A DNA stretch of 64,000 nt from Pseudomonas sp. Bout1 (GTDB lineage: Bacteria > Pseudomonadota > Gammaproteobacteria > Pseudomonadales > Pseudomonadaceae): positions 3,859,001 to 3,923,000 of the forward strand of contig NZ_JAVIWK010000001.1 in NCBI RefSeq assembly GCF_034314165.1. The letters are read 5' to 3'. Shown here in pieces: positions 27,004 to 34,697 of the stretch. Both the position numbers and the translations under genes were made by a program. The notes under the pieces are model-generated. The model worked only from the letters and a program-made list of their open reading frames with translations. It ran no database searches and was not told the origin of the DNA. Every line of letters begins with the position of its first letter. Position 1 is the first letter of the stretch.

Positions 27004-27099
27004 AGCGATGCTCACGGTGGTTTCATGGGCGCACCGGAAGACGCAGAACTGGCGGCGGAACTGGTGCGTTTTGTGCGCCACTGGCTGAAACGCGACTGA
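27004..27099 (+). pseudogene. C-terminal remnant of an alpha/beta hydrolase-like protein
   Basis: The open frame from just after a TGA at 27001 to TGA 27097-27099 reads SDAHGGFMGAPEDAELAAEL, then VRFVRHWLKRD. It has the look of a hydrolase tail with the catalytic His (HGGF) and final amphipathic helix, but nothing upstream completes the protein: the frame is closed and the hairpin at 26947-26997 intervenes. I read it as the leftover end of a deleted gene. Confidence 0.4.
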
Positions 27100-27111
27100 T
27101 CTCTGTGAGTT

Positions 27112-27162
27112 GACACACCCTGTAATAATCCATAAAGATGAGCGTCTTCTTCAGGGTGTGTC
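27112..27162 (+). promoter_or_regulatory. Leader hairpin before a 33-codon ORF
   Basis: Perfect 11-bp inverted repeat GACACACCCTG (27112-27122) / CAGGGTGTGTC (27152-27162), with a smaller AAGA/TCTT stem in the 29-base loop. It ends four bases before the ATG of the small ORF. The only ribosome-site-like bases (CAGGG) are inside its right arm, so translation might depend on opening the stem. Confidence 0.5.
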
Positions 27163-27166
27163 CTCA

Positions 27167-27268
27167 ATGTCTGCAACGACCTTCAACTTTTCCGTCATTG
27201 GCTTGATTGCCAAGGCGCAAGGTTGCGTTGCGCACGCCCTCAAATCGAAGAAACAGTCGCTCATGTGA
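27167..27268 (+). CDS. Possible 33-residue small protein of unknown function
   Basis: ATG to TGA reads MSATTFNFSVIGLIAKAQGC followed by VAHALKSKKQSLM. The first half is hydrophobic to amphipathic (FNFSVIGLIAKA) and the last third is basic, a layout seen in small membrane-binding peptides. Codon use fits pseudomonad coding sequence. No family is recognised. It sits behind a strong leader hairpin and is followed by a second hairpin (27280-27306), then the DapA-like gene, so it could be a free small protein or a leader peptide. Confidence 0.45.
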   Translation: MSATTFNFSVIGLIAKAQGCVAHALKSKKQSLM

Positions 27269-27279
27269 CCGGGGCGCGC

Positions 27280-27306
27280 TGTCCCGTCAGATGAGCTGAC
27301 AGGACA
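27280..27306 (+). other. Hairpin between the small ORF and the dapA-like gene
   Basis: TGTCCCGTCAG and CTGACAGGACA form an 11-bp stem with one mismatch and an ATGAG loop, 11 bases after the small ORF stop. There is no T run, so it is not a standard terminator; it may be a regulatory or mRNA-stabilising structure. Confidence 0.4.
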
Positions 27307-27391
27307 TTGAGCGCGAAGGCCCCCTCCTCTTGCTTACCTCCCTCTGCCCTTCTGACGGTGACTCAATCGGTCAACCATCAGGAGAAAGCGC

Positions 27392-28255
27392 ATGTCATCG
27401 TTTCAAGGTATCTGGGTTCCCGTCGTCACACCGTTTCATAACGGCGCCATCGACTTCATCGGCTTGCGCCGCCTGGTCTGCCATCTGCTGGAAAAGGGCG
27501 TGGCCGGGATCATGGCCTGCACCACCACCGGCGAAGCCGCATCACTCAGCCGCGATGAGCAACTGGCAGTGCTGGATGCCGTGCTGGAGCTGGTGCCGCC
27601 GCAGCACGTGGTGATGGGCCTGGCGGGGTATAACCAGATTGAACTGTTGCAGTTTCAGGCCGAAATCCTGAAACGCCCGGTGGCCGGCTTGCTGGTGCCA
27701 CCGCCGAGCTACATCCGCCCGTCCCAGGCGGGCCTTGAAGGGTTCTTCCGCACCGTGGCGGATGCGTCCAGCGTGCCGATTATTCTGTATGACATTCCCT
27801 ATCGTACCGGCATCGCCTTCGAACAGGCGACGCTGCTGAACATCGTCGCCCATGAACGGATCGTCGCGATCAAGGATTGTGGCGGCAACCTGGCCAACAC
27901 CCTGGCGCTGCTGGCCAGCGGGAATGTGGATGTGTTGTGTGGTGAAGATGTGCAGATATTCAACGCGCTGTGCCTGGGGGCGACCGGCGCGATTGCCGCG
28001 TCGGCGCATGTGCGGACCGAGGCGTTTGTGAGGCTGCATCGGCAGGTTCGCGATAACCAATTGATGGCGGCTCGTCAGACATTTTTCGAGCTGCTGCCAT
28101 TGATTCACACAATGTTCGTGGAGCCCAACCCCGCGCCAGTGAAGGCCGCGCTGGCGATGGAGGGGTTGATTGGCAGCGAACTGCGGGCGCCGATGCTGGC
28201 GGCGAGTGAGACGGTGGTGAATCAATTGCAGCAAGTCTTGGCCACGCTCGAATAA
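27392..28255 (+). CDS. DapA-family (dihydrodipicolinate synthase-like) aldolase/lyase
   Basis: 287 residues. TIM-barrel family motifs: MACTTTGEAASLSRDEQ (TTGE), IILYDIPYRTG with the catalytic Tyr, and VAIKDCGGN with the Schiff-base Lys near residue 160. The family includes lysine-pathway DapA and many pyruvate-dependent aldolases or dehydratases (KDG, NeuA-type, hydroxyproline). No lysine genes are adjacent, so a catabolic member is as likely as a spare DapA. GGAG lies before ATG 27392. A paired REP follows. Confidence 0.87.
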   Translation: MSSFQGIWVPVVTPFHNGAIDFIGLRRLVCHLLEKGVAGIMACTTTGEAASLSRDEQLAVLDAVLELVPPQHVVMGLAGYNQIELLQFQAEILKRPVAGLLVPPPSYIRPSQAGLEGFFRTVADASSVPIILYDIPYRTGIAFEQATLLNIVAHERIVAIKDCGGNLANTLALLASGNVDVLCGEDVQIFNALCLGATGAIAASAHVRTEAFVRLHRQVRDNQLMAARQTFFELLPLIHTMFVEPNPAPVKAALAMEGLIGSELRAPMLAASETVVNQLQQVLATLE

Positions 28256-28391
28256 CCTGTGGCGAGGGAGCTTGCCCCCGCTGGGCTGCGAAGCGCCCCC
28301 AAAACCGGACACCCCATTTTATCGGGTGAAAAGAGGTGTCTGAATTGGGGCTGCTGCGCAGCCCAGCGGGAGCAAGCTCCCTCGCCACAGG
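28256..28391. repeat. Paired REP element, GAGGGAGCTTG family, long loop
   Basis: Begins CCTGTGGCGAGGGAGCTTGC and ends with the complement. The middle holds an extra inverted stretch (GGACACCCC ... GAGGTGTCTGA). It lies between the convergent dapA-like and gntR genes. Confidence 0.85.
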
Positions 28392-28425
28392 GACTGGGGC
28401 CAGCCAACTTTTCAGTATGAAGGAC

Positions 28426-29112
28426 TTATCTCCTTGCCACCGCCAACCGGTGCAATGTGATCTTGCGCACCTCCTGCTTGCTGGCCTCAATATGGGCCTT
28501 GAGCAGTTGCTGCGCCTGGTCGCTTTGCCGCTGCATGATCGCCCGCAGAATCAACCCATGCTCCTCGTACGTCGCGGCAATGCGCGATTGCTGGGTGAAA
28601 TCCAGCCGCCGGATAATGCGGATTTTCTCGGTAATCTCGTAATGCATGCGCGCCATTTCAGCGTTGCCCGTGGCCTGCACCAGCCCGCAGTGAAACGCCT
28701 CATCCAGCGCCGAGACAACTTGGGCTTCGTCCAGCCGGGCACTTTCGTCCACCAGCCAAACCGCCTCAAGCGGTTCAAGACCCTGCTCCGCCATGTCACA
28801 CAAGCGACTGACCGCCGCTAACTCCAGCACGATCCGAACGTCGTAAAGCTCTTCAAAATAGTTGAAGTCGAACGGCCGGACCTGCCAGCCACTCCTGAAA
28901 AAAACCTCCAGGTACCCTTCACGCTCCAGTCGATACAGTGCCTGGCGCACCGGCGTGCGGCTGGCTTGCATACGTTCGGCTATATCGCCCTCGCTGAAGC
29001 GATCACCCGGCAACAAACGAAAACCGAAGATGTCGTCTTTCAACTGCTGGTACACCCGCTCTGCCAGGCTGTCCGGCCGTTCGCTGGGCTTTCTGGTGGT
29101 AGAGAGCTGCAT
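28426..29112 (-). CDS. GntR-family regulator with FCD (FadR C-terminal) domain
   Basis: 228 residues from ATG 29112. The winged helix occupies residues about 15-75 (SLAERVYQQLKDDIFGFRLL, then GDIAERMQASRTPVRQALYR). The all-helical FCD domain follows, with ELYDVRIVLELAAVSRLCD and metal/ligand His in HCGLVQATGNAEM and HYEITEKIRIIRRLD. Its start is two bases after the stop of the allophanate hydrolase gene, so both form one transcript. The ATCCAA-n2-TTGGAT palindrome before that operon is its probable operator. Confidence 0.9.
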   Translation of the reverse strand: MQLSTTRKPSERPDSLAERVYQQLKDDIFGFRLLPGDRFSEGDIAERMQASRTPVRQALYRLEREGYLEVFFRSGWQVRPFDFNYFEELYDVRIVLELAAVSRLCDMAEQGLEPLEAVWLVDESARLDEAQVVSALDEAFHCGLVQATGNAEMARMHYEITEKIRIIRRLDFTQQSRIAATYEEHGLILRAIMQRQSDQAQQLLKAHIEASKQEVRKITLHRLAVARR

Positions 29113-29114
29113 GC

Positions 29115-30926
29115 CTACGCCCTGCTCGCCATGTAGGCGCGCCAGCCGCCGAACTCGGTGATGTCGGTGGCGCCTGCCAGGGCCCAGGGTTCGCAGATGA
29201 AGCCTTTCACGCTGCGCCCGTCCGCCAGGGTCAGGTTGCCGATGCCCAGCGGCGCGGGAATCTCGGCGACGAACTCGCCAAAGCGGGCGATGGGCATGTC
29301 CCACAGCTCAACGATGATCGAGCTGCCCGAGTCATCCCTGGCCAGCCCGGGCTTGGGCGGAACCGTGCCCGGCAGCGCATGCAGGCGGTAGTGGCTTGCC
29401 GTCAGGGTTTGTTCCACCAGCACTGCATTACGGCTGGTCAATTGGAAGTTCAGCGGCATCCCGGTGAGGTGCGCGCCCACCACCGCCACCCGCACGCTGC
29501 CCGGGGCCTGGCGCGCCGGTGCCGGTTGCGGCAGGGAACGTTCAGTGGCGCCCAACGGCAGGTCCAGGCCGGCCTGCCAGCGTTTGCCCAGATGCGCCAG
29601 CGCCGCGTCGTGCCAGGCCGGCGCGATCAGGGTGATGCCGCACGGCAGGCCATCGCTGCGCAGCCCGGCGGGCACGGCCAGTGCCGAGAGGTCGGCCAGG
29701 TTGGTGAAATTGGTGTAGAAGCCAAACTGCGAGTTGTAGAGCACCGGCTCCACGGCCATTTCCGCCAGCGTGCGAATCGTCGGGGATGTTGGAACCAGCA
29801 ACGCATCGAAACCGGCCAGGCTGTCGTTGATACGCCGGCTCAATTCGGCCCGCAGGTATTCGGCTTTATAGGCATCGCAGGCGCTGTACGTGTGGCCGTT
29901 TTCGACGATGCCGCGCACCACCGGGTTGATCGCTCCGGGGTTGCTGGCGAGCATGCCTTCCATCGCGACCGTGCGCTCTGCCACCCAGGAGCCAAAATAC
30001 AACTGTTCGGCGAGTTGCTGAAAAGGGCTGAAATCTATCGGAGTGATCTCGGCGCCGAGGGATTGAAACCTGAGCAACGCCTGTTCAAACACGGCCTGGT
30101 TCTGTGCATCGCCAAAAAATTCCAGGCTGGCCGGAACCGCCAGCTTGATGGTGGCGCCAACTGCGACCGGCGCGGTGTTGGGGTTAACACGGGAATACGC
30201 GTCACTGGCGTCGTAAGCGGCTGCTACGCCGACCACTACATCGGCATCTTCGACGGTCAACGCGAACACCGAAATGCAGTCCACGGTACGGCACGCGGGC
30301 ACCAATCCGGTGTTGGACAAACGCCCCTTGGTCGGCTTCAACCCGACAATATTGTTGAAGCCCGCCGGCACCCGTCCGGAACCTGCGGTGTCGGTGCCCA
30401 AGGAGAACGCCACCAGGCCACGAGCAACCACCGAGGCCGAACCCGAGCTGGAACCGCCGCTGACATAATCCGGGTTGAAGCTGTTACCGACTGCGCCGTA
30501 AGGCGAGCGCGTCCCAACCAGGCCAGTGGCGAACTGATCGAGGTTGGTCTTGCCCATCAGGATCGCCCCGGCCGCGCGCAACCGGGCAACCACCGAGGCA
30601 TCTGCTTGAGCCGTATAGGCAAATTCAGGGCACGCAGCGGTGGTCTCCCAGCCCGCTGCATCGATGTTGTCCTTGATCGCGAACGGCACACCGTACAGCG
30701 GCAGCTTGTCGAGATCGCCGTCGACCGCCATCAGCCGCTCGGCCAGTTGCGCCAACTGGGCACTCAACTGCTGCGGTTGCACCTGGCTGATCCAGGCATT
30801 GTCCTGGGCGGGAAACATGCCCGCCAGGGTCAACAGAATATCGGGCGTCAGCGCGTGGCTGCGGTATGCGGCCTGCCATTCACCCAGGGTCCAGCCGAGT
30901 TGTTCGTTGTGCATTGAGGATTCCAT
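29115..30926 (-). CDS. atzF: Allophanate hydrolase
   Basis: 603 residues, full length for AtzF. The N-terminal amidase-signature domain holds the Ser-Ser-Lys triad: Lys in PFAIKDNIDAAG, Ser in VSGGSSSGSASVVA and Ser in GTDTAGSGRVPAGF. The C-terminal domain from about 460 (VAVVGAHLTGMPLNFQL, ending TDITEFGGWRAYMASRA) is the part specific to allophanate hydrolases. It splits allophanate (urea-1-carboxylate) to ammonia and CO2. A urea carboxylase gene normally travels with it but is not in this window, so it is an orphan here. Confidence 0.93.
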   Translation of the reverse strand: MESSMHNEQLGWTLGEWQAAYRSHALTPDILLTLAGMFPAQDNAWISQVQPQQLSAQLAQLAERLMAVDGDLDKLPLYGVPFAIKDNIDAAGWETTAACPEFAYTAQADASVVARLRAAGAILMGKTNLDQFATGLVGTRSPYGAVGNSFNPDYVSGGSSSGSASVVARGLVAFSLGTDTAGSGRVPAGFNNIVGLKPTKGRLSNTGLVPACRTVDCISVFALTVEDADVVVGVAAAYDASDAYSRVNPNTAPVAVGATIKLAVPASLEFFGDAQNQAVFEQALLRFQSLGAEITPIDFSPFQQLAEQLYFGSWVAERTVAMEGMLASNPGAINPVVRGIVENGHTYSACDAYKAEYLRAELSRRINDSLAGFDALLVPTSPTIRTLAEMAVEPVLYNSQFGFYTNFTNLADLSALAVPAGLRSDGLPCGITLIAPAWHDAALAHLGKRWQAGLDLPLGATERSLPQPAPARQAPGSVRVAVVGAHLTGMPLNFQLTSRNAVLVEQTLTASHYRLHALPGTVPPKPGLARDDSGSSIIVELWDMPIARFGEFVAEIPAPLGIGNLTLADGRSVKGFICEPWALAGATDITEFGGWRAYMASRA

Positions 30927-30931
30927 CTTGT

Positions 30932-30945
30932 ATCCAAGTTTGGAT
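30932..30945. promoter_or_regulatory. Palindrome ATCCAA-n2-TTGGAT, likely GntR operator
   Basis: Perfect 6-2-6 inverted repeat five bases upstream of the atzF start codon. FCD-type GntR proteins bind short palindromes of this size, and the GntR gene is in the operon, so negative autoregulation is likely. Confidence 0.55.
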
Positions 30946-31179
30946 TTCCTTTAGCAAGCGCTGGGCCAATCAGCTGCAAGCCAATGAATACGTGGCCTTG
31001 GCGAAAATACTGGGTGAGAGCAGCCCTCGTACGTGCTCCGTGATGAAGCAGCAATGCGCCAAAAAAAGACATTCAGGCGGCCGTCCGGTTGCGACCTGCG
31101 CGATACCGGCCTATGTTCGAAACCATGCTCTAAAAACTGCTGTCCATCCCATACGCCCTTTCCGTAGCCAGGTGACGAC

Positions 31180-32556
31180 ATGCCCACCGCTTCCCGCCCC
31201 GCCGTGCTCGAACTGATCGGCAACACCCCGCTGGTGCGGGTCAGCCGCTTCGATACCGGCCCGTGCACGCTGTTCCTCAAGCTTGAATCCCAAAACCCCG
31301 GCGGCTCGATCAAGGACCGCATCGGCCTGGCCATGATCGACGCCGCCGAACGCGACGGCCGCCTGCGCCCCGGTGGCACCATCATTGAAGCCACCGCTGG
31401 CAACACCGGCCTCGGCCTGGCCCTGGTAGGCCGCGCCAAGGGTTACCGGGTGGTGCTGGTGGTGCCCGACAAGATGTCCACCGAGAAGGTCTTGCACCTC
31501 AAAGCCATGGGCGCCGAGGTGCACATCACCCGCTCCGATGTCGGCAAGGGCCACCCCGAGTATTACCAGGACGTCGCCGCCCGGCTGGCCAAAGACATTC
31601 CCGATTCGTTCTTCGCCGACCAGTTCAATAACCCGGCCAATCCCCTGGCTCACGAGACCAGCACCGCCCCGGAAATCTGGGCCCAGACCCAGCATGACCT
31701 GGACGCCATCGTGGTGGGCGTGGGCTCGGCCGGCACCCTCACCGGCCTGACGCGCTTCTTCAAACGCGTGCAACCCGACCTGGCCATGGTGCTGGCCGAC
31801 CCGGTCGGCTCGGTGATGGCCGAGTACAGCCGCAGCGGCACCCTGACCGAACCCGGCTCGTGGGCGGTGGAAGGCATCGGCGAAGACTTCATCCCCTCGA
31901 TCGCCGACCTCTCCAGCGTGCGCCACGCTTACTCGATCAGCGACGAAGAAAGCTTCGACCACGCCCGCCAGTTGCTGCGGGCCGAAGGCATTCTGGGCGG
32001 TTCCTCCACCGGCACCCTGCTCGCCGCGGCGCTGCGTTATTGCCGCGAACAGACCGAGCCCAAGCGCGTCGTCACCTTCGTCTGCGACACCGGCACGCGC
32101 TACTTGTCGAAGGTCTACAACGACCAATGGATGAACGATGCCGGCCTGCTGCAATACAAACACTACGGCGACCTGCGCGACCTGATCGCCCGCCGCTTCG
32201 AAGACGGCCGGGTGATCAGCGTCGGCCCCGACGACAGCCTGCTCACCGCCTTCCAGCGCATGCGCCTGGCGGACGTCTCGCAACTGCCGGTGCTGGTGGA
32301 CGGGCAAAAACTGGTGGGTGTGCTCGATGAGTCAGACGTACTGCTTGGCCTGCACCAGAACGCCGCGCACTTCTCCATGACCGTCGCCAGTGCCATGACC
32401 AACGCCCTCCAGACCCTTGCGCCCAGCGCCAGCCTTGCGCAATTGCAGGCCGAGCTGGATCGCGGACTGGTTGCAATCATTGCCGACGCGTCGGGCTTCT
32501 ACGGCCTGATCACCCGCGTCGACCTGCTCAATCACCTACGGAGATCCCTTGCATGA
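31180..32556 (+). CDS. Cystathionine beta-synthase
   Basis: 458 residues. PLP fold type II: NPGGSIKDRIGLAM has the PLP Lys, IIEATAGNTGLGLAL binds the substrate carboxylate, and GVGSAGTLTGL binds the phosphate. Residues about 340-458 form a pair of CBS domains (DDSLLTAFQRMRLADVSQLP; TLAPSASLAQLQAELD), which separate this enzyme from plain cysteine synthases. It condenses homocysteine with serine to cystathionine. Its stop overlaps the start of the gamma-lyase (ATGA), giving the full reverse transsulfuration route. Confidence 0.92.
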   Translation: MPTASRPAVLELIGNTPLVRVSRFDTGPCTLFLKLESQNPGGSIKDRIGLAMIDAAERDGRLRPGGTIIEATAGNTGLGLALVGRAKGYRVVLVVPDKMSTEKVLHLKAMGAEVHITRSDVGKGHPEYYQDVAARLAKDIPDSFFADQFNNPANPLAHETSTAPEIWAQTQHDLDAIVVGVGSAGTLTGLTRFFKRVQPDLAMVLADPVGSVMAEYSRSGTLTEPGSWAVEGIGEDFIPSIADLSSVRHAYSISDEESFDHARQLLRAEGILGGSSTGTLLAAALRYCREQTEPKRVVTFVCDTGTRYLSKVYNDQWMNDAGLLQYKHYGDLRDLIARRFEDGRVISVGPDDSLLTAFQRMRLADVSQLPVLVDGQKLVGVLDESDVLLGLHQNAAHFSMTVASAMTNALQTLAPSASLAQLQAELDRGLVAIIADASGFYGLITRVDLLNHLRRSLA

Positions 32557-33719
32557 CCCAGCACGATAAAAGCGCCTTCGCCACCCGCGTGATCCATGCC
32601 GGGCAATCCCCGGACCCGACCACGGGCGCGCTGATGCCGCCGATCTACGCCAACTCCACCTACCTGCAGGAAAGCCCCGGGGTTCACAAAGGCTTCGACT
32701 ACGGGCGCTCCCACAATCCGACGCGCTTCGCCCTGGAGCGCTGCGTAGCGGATCTTGAAGGCGGCACCCAGGCCTTCGCGTTTGCCTCCGGGCTGGCGGC
32801 GATTTCCACCGTGCTGGAACTGCTCGACGCCGGTTCCCACGTGGTCTCCGGCAATGACTTGTACGGCGGCACCTTCCGCCTGTTCGACAAAGTGCGCCAA
32901 CGCAGCGCCGGGCATCGCTTCAGCTTTGTCGACCTGACCGACCTCTCGGCCTTCGAAGCCGCGTTGCAGGACGACACGCGGATGGTCTGGGTCGAAACCC
33001 CCAGTAACCCGCTGTTGAGCCTGACCGATCTCAGCGCCATTTCACGCATCTGCCGTGCCCGGGGCATCATCTGCGTGGCCGACAACACCTTCGCCAGCCC
33101 CTGGATCCAACGCCCGCTCGAATTGGGTTTCGACATTGTTGTGCACTCCACCACCAAGTACCTCAACGGCCACTCCGATGTGATCGGCGGTATTGCGGTG
33201 GTCGGCCAGAATCCCGAGTTGGCCGAGCGCGTGGGCTTCCTGCAAAATTCCGTGGGCGCAATTGCCGGGCCGTTTGACGCCTTCCTGACTTTGCGCGGGG
33301 TGAAGACACTGGCGCTGCGCATGGAACGGCATTGCAGCAACGCACTGGAACTGGCGACATGGCTGGAGCAACAGCCGCAGGTGGCGCGGGTTTACTACCC
33401 TGGACTGGCCTCGCACCCGCAACATGAACTGGCGCGCCGGCAGATGCGCGGGTTTGGCGGGATGATTTCGGTAGACCTCAAAACCGACCTCGCGGGCGCG
33501 ACACGCTTCCTGGAAAACGTGAAGATCTTTGCCCTGGCCGAAAGCCTCGGCGGTGTGGAAAGCCTGATCGAACACCCGGCGATCATGACCCATGCGAGCA
33601 TCCCGGCGGCGACCCGGGCGCAGTTGGGGATTGGGGATGGGCTGGTGCGGTTGTCGGTGGGCGTTGAGGATGTAGAGGATCTGCGAGCAGACTTGGCGCA
33701 GGCGTTATCCACGATCTGA
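32553..33719 (+). CDS. Cystathionine gamma-lyase (trans-sulfuration PLP enzyme)
   Basis: 388 residues. Cys/Met-metabolism PLP family: YGRSHNPTRFALERCVADLE, WVETPSNPLLSLTDL, VADNTFASPWIQRPLELG and VHSTTKYLNGHSDVIGG with the PLP Lys. Pairing with cystathionine beta-synthase favours gamma-lyase (cystathionine to cysteine, 2-oxobutyrate and ammonia) over gamma-synthase. Four-base overlap with the upstream gene means translational coupling. Confidence 0.9.
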   Translation: MTQHDKSAFATRVIHAGQSPDPTTGALMPPIYANSTYLQESPGVHKGFDYGRSHNPTRFALERCVADLEGGTQAFAFASGLAAISTVLELLDAGSHVVSGNDLYGGTFRLFDKVRQRSAGHRFSFVDLTDLSAFEAALQDDTRMVWVETPSNPLLSLTDLSAISRICRARGIICVADNTFASPWIQRPLELGFDIVVHSTTKYLNGHSDVIGGIAVVGQNPELAERVGFLQNSVGAIAGPFDAFLTLRGVKTLALRMERHCSNALELATWLEQQPQVARVYYPGLASHPQHELARRQMRGFGGMISVDLKTDLAGATRFLENVKIFALAESLGGVESLIEHPAIMTHASIPAATRAQLGIGDGLVRLSVGVEDVEDLRADLAQALSTI

Positions 33720-33733
33720 ATAACACCGCAGAA

Positions 33734-33850
33734 CACTGTGGCTGGGGAGCTTGTTGTAGTGAGGGAGCTTGCTCCCGCTGGGCTGCGTAGCGGCCCCAAA
33801 TTTCCGGGAGCGCTGCGCACTCCAGCGGGAGCAAGCTCCCTCACCACAGG
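33734..33850. repeat. REP cluster, GAGGGAGCTTG family
   Basis: An imperfect REP half (CTGTGGCTGGGGAGCTTG) followed by an intact inverted pair from GAGGGAGCTTGCTCCCGCTGG to its complement, ending ACCACAGG. It lies between convergent genes. Confidence 0.82.
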
Positions 33851-34267
33851 TTACTCGGTGAGGCTAAGGCAGAGCACACCGGCCAGCCCGCACAGGCAAG
33901 CCACTCCCACGCAGTAAGCGACCGTACGCAACGGCTGGCGGCCACCCAGGTACATCAGCGTATGCATCACCCGAACGACGGTGAACGTGCAAAACAGCCA
34001 GGTCGTGGCAACGCTGGTCGCCTCCAATGCGACGCACAACCCACCCAGGACAAAGAACAACGGAATATTCTCCAGGTCATTCGCCCAGGCTCTGGCACCT
34101 CGGCTGACCTGCGGCAGTTCCTGCGAATTAGCCGCCCGCTTGAAGAAGCCGGCATCCTCACTGTTGATGAACGCAAGGTGCCTGAGGCGGAAATAGCCTT
34201 GATAGCAAGAGATCGCCAACATCTTGATGAACAGTACCAACACGCACAGGGCATACACCTTCATCAT
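33851..34267 (-). CDS. MAPEG-family membrane protein
   Basis: 138 residues from ATG 34267 with GGGGAG upstream. Four membrane helices; RAANSQELPQVSRGARAWAN then DLENIPLFFVLGG is the MAPEG signature between helices 1 and 2, as in microsomal glutathione transferase. Members conjugate glutathione or detoxify peroxides in membranes. It overlaps the preceding DUF2834 gene by four bases (ATGA), so the two are an operon. Confidence 0.85.
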   Translation of the reverse strand: MMKVYALCVLVLFIKMLAISCYQGYFRLRHLAFINSEDAGFFKRAANSQELPQVSRGARAWANDLENIPLFFVLGGLCVALEATSVATTWLFCTFTVVRVMHTLMYLGGRQPLRTVAYCVGVACLCGLAGVLCLSLTE

Positions 34268-34581
34268 CGGCTCCCCGAACAGCGGCGGAACCCGTTGACC
34301 ACGAGATACAACAGCGGCCCCACGGACACAAAAACCGCCGTTATCAACCAATAAGGCAACACCGACACCACGGATTTGCCTCTGGCCCGCGCGTCCCGGC
34401 ACATCCAAATACACGCCATCAGCGCCATCAGGTACAGGTCAATCACCACCTGGGCGGTGTCCGGCCTCGCCATCAATTCAAGCCCGAAGGCCATGAGCGA
34501 TTGCTCGGCCATCAGCATCGTGATCAATGTGTACAGGGTAAAAGCCAATAACCCGGCCAGGGCAATCCAGGGTCTGCGCAT
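34264..34581 (-). CDS. Small DUF2834-like membrane protein
   Basis: 105 residues with three predicted membrane helices. The central VVIDLYLMALMACIWMCRDA followed by RARGKS resembles DUF2834 proteins, whose function is unknown. First gene of an operon with the MAPEG protein and divergent from the XRE regulator, so probably controlled by it. Confidence 0.7.
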   Translation of the reverse strand: MRRPWIALAGLLAFTLYTLITMLMAEQSLMAFGLELMARPDTAQVVIDLYLMALMACIWMCRDARARGKSVVSVLPYWLITAVFVSVGPLLYLVVNGFRRCSGSR

Positions 34582-34646
34582 GCTCTCCTCCTTGGAGACA
34601 AGTGTTCGGGAAGCTGCACATTAGTGATAACGTCCGACCCTTCTCA

Positions 34647-34663
34647 ATGACCTCACAGGTCAT
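34647..34663. promoter_or_regulatory. Palindrome ATGACCT-n3-AGGTCAT, likely XRE operator
   Basis: Perfect 7-3-7 inverted repeat between the divergent DUF2834/MAPEG operon and the XRE regulator. Its first three bases are an in-frame ATG of the regulator, but the palindrome argues that this ATG is not the start. Confidence 0.5.
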
Positions 34664-34697
34664 CGACACCACCGACCCGCACGGCCAGAGTCAGCCC

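Noticed and set aside
28256..28391. CRISPR-like or attachment-site repeat
   Set aside because: The repeats are inverted REP pairs with no spacer series, integrase or target gene.
34602..34697. Upstream ATGs (34602, 34647) as start of the XRE regulator
   Set aside because: They overlap the divergent promoter and a perfect palindrome; residues before 34698 have no helix-turn-helix similarity.
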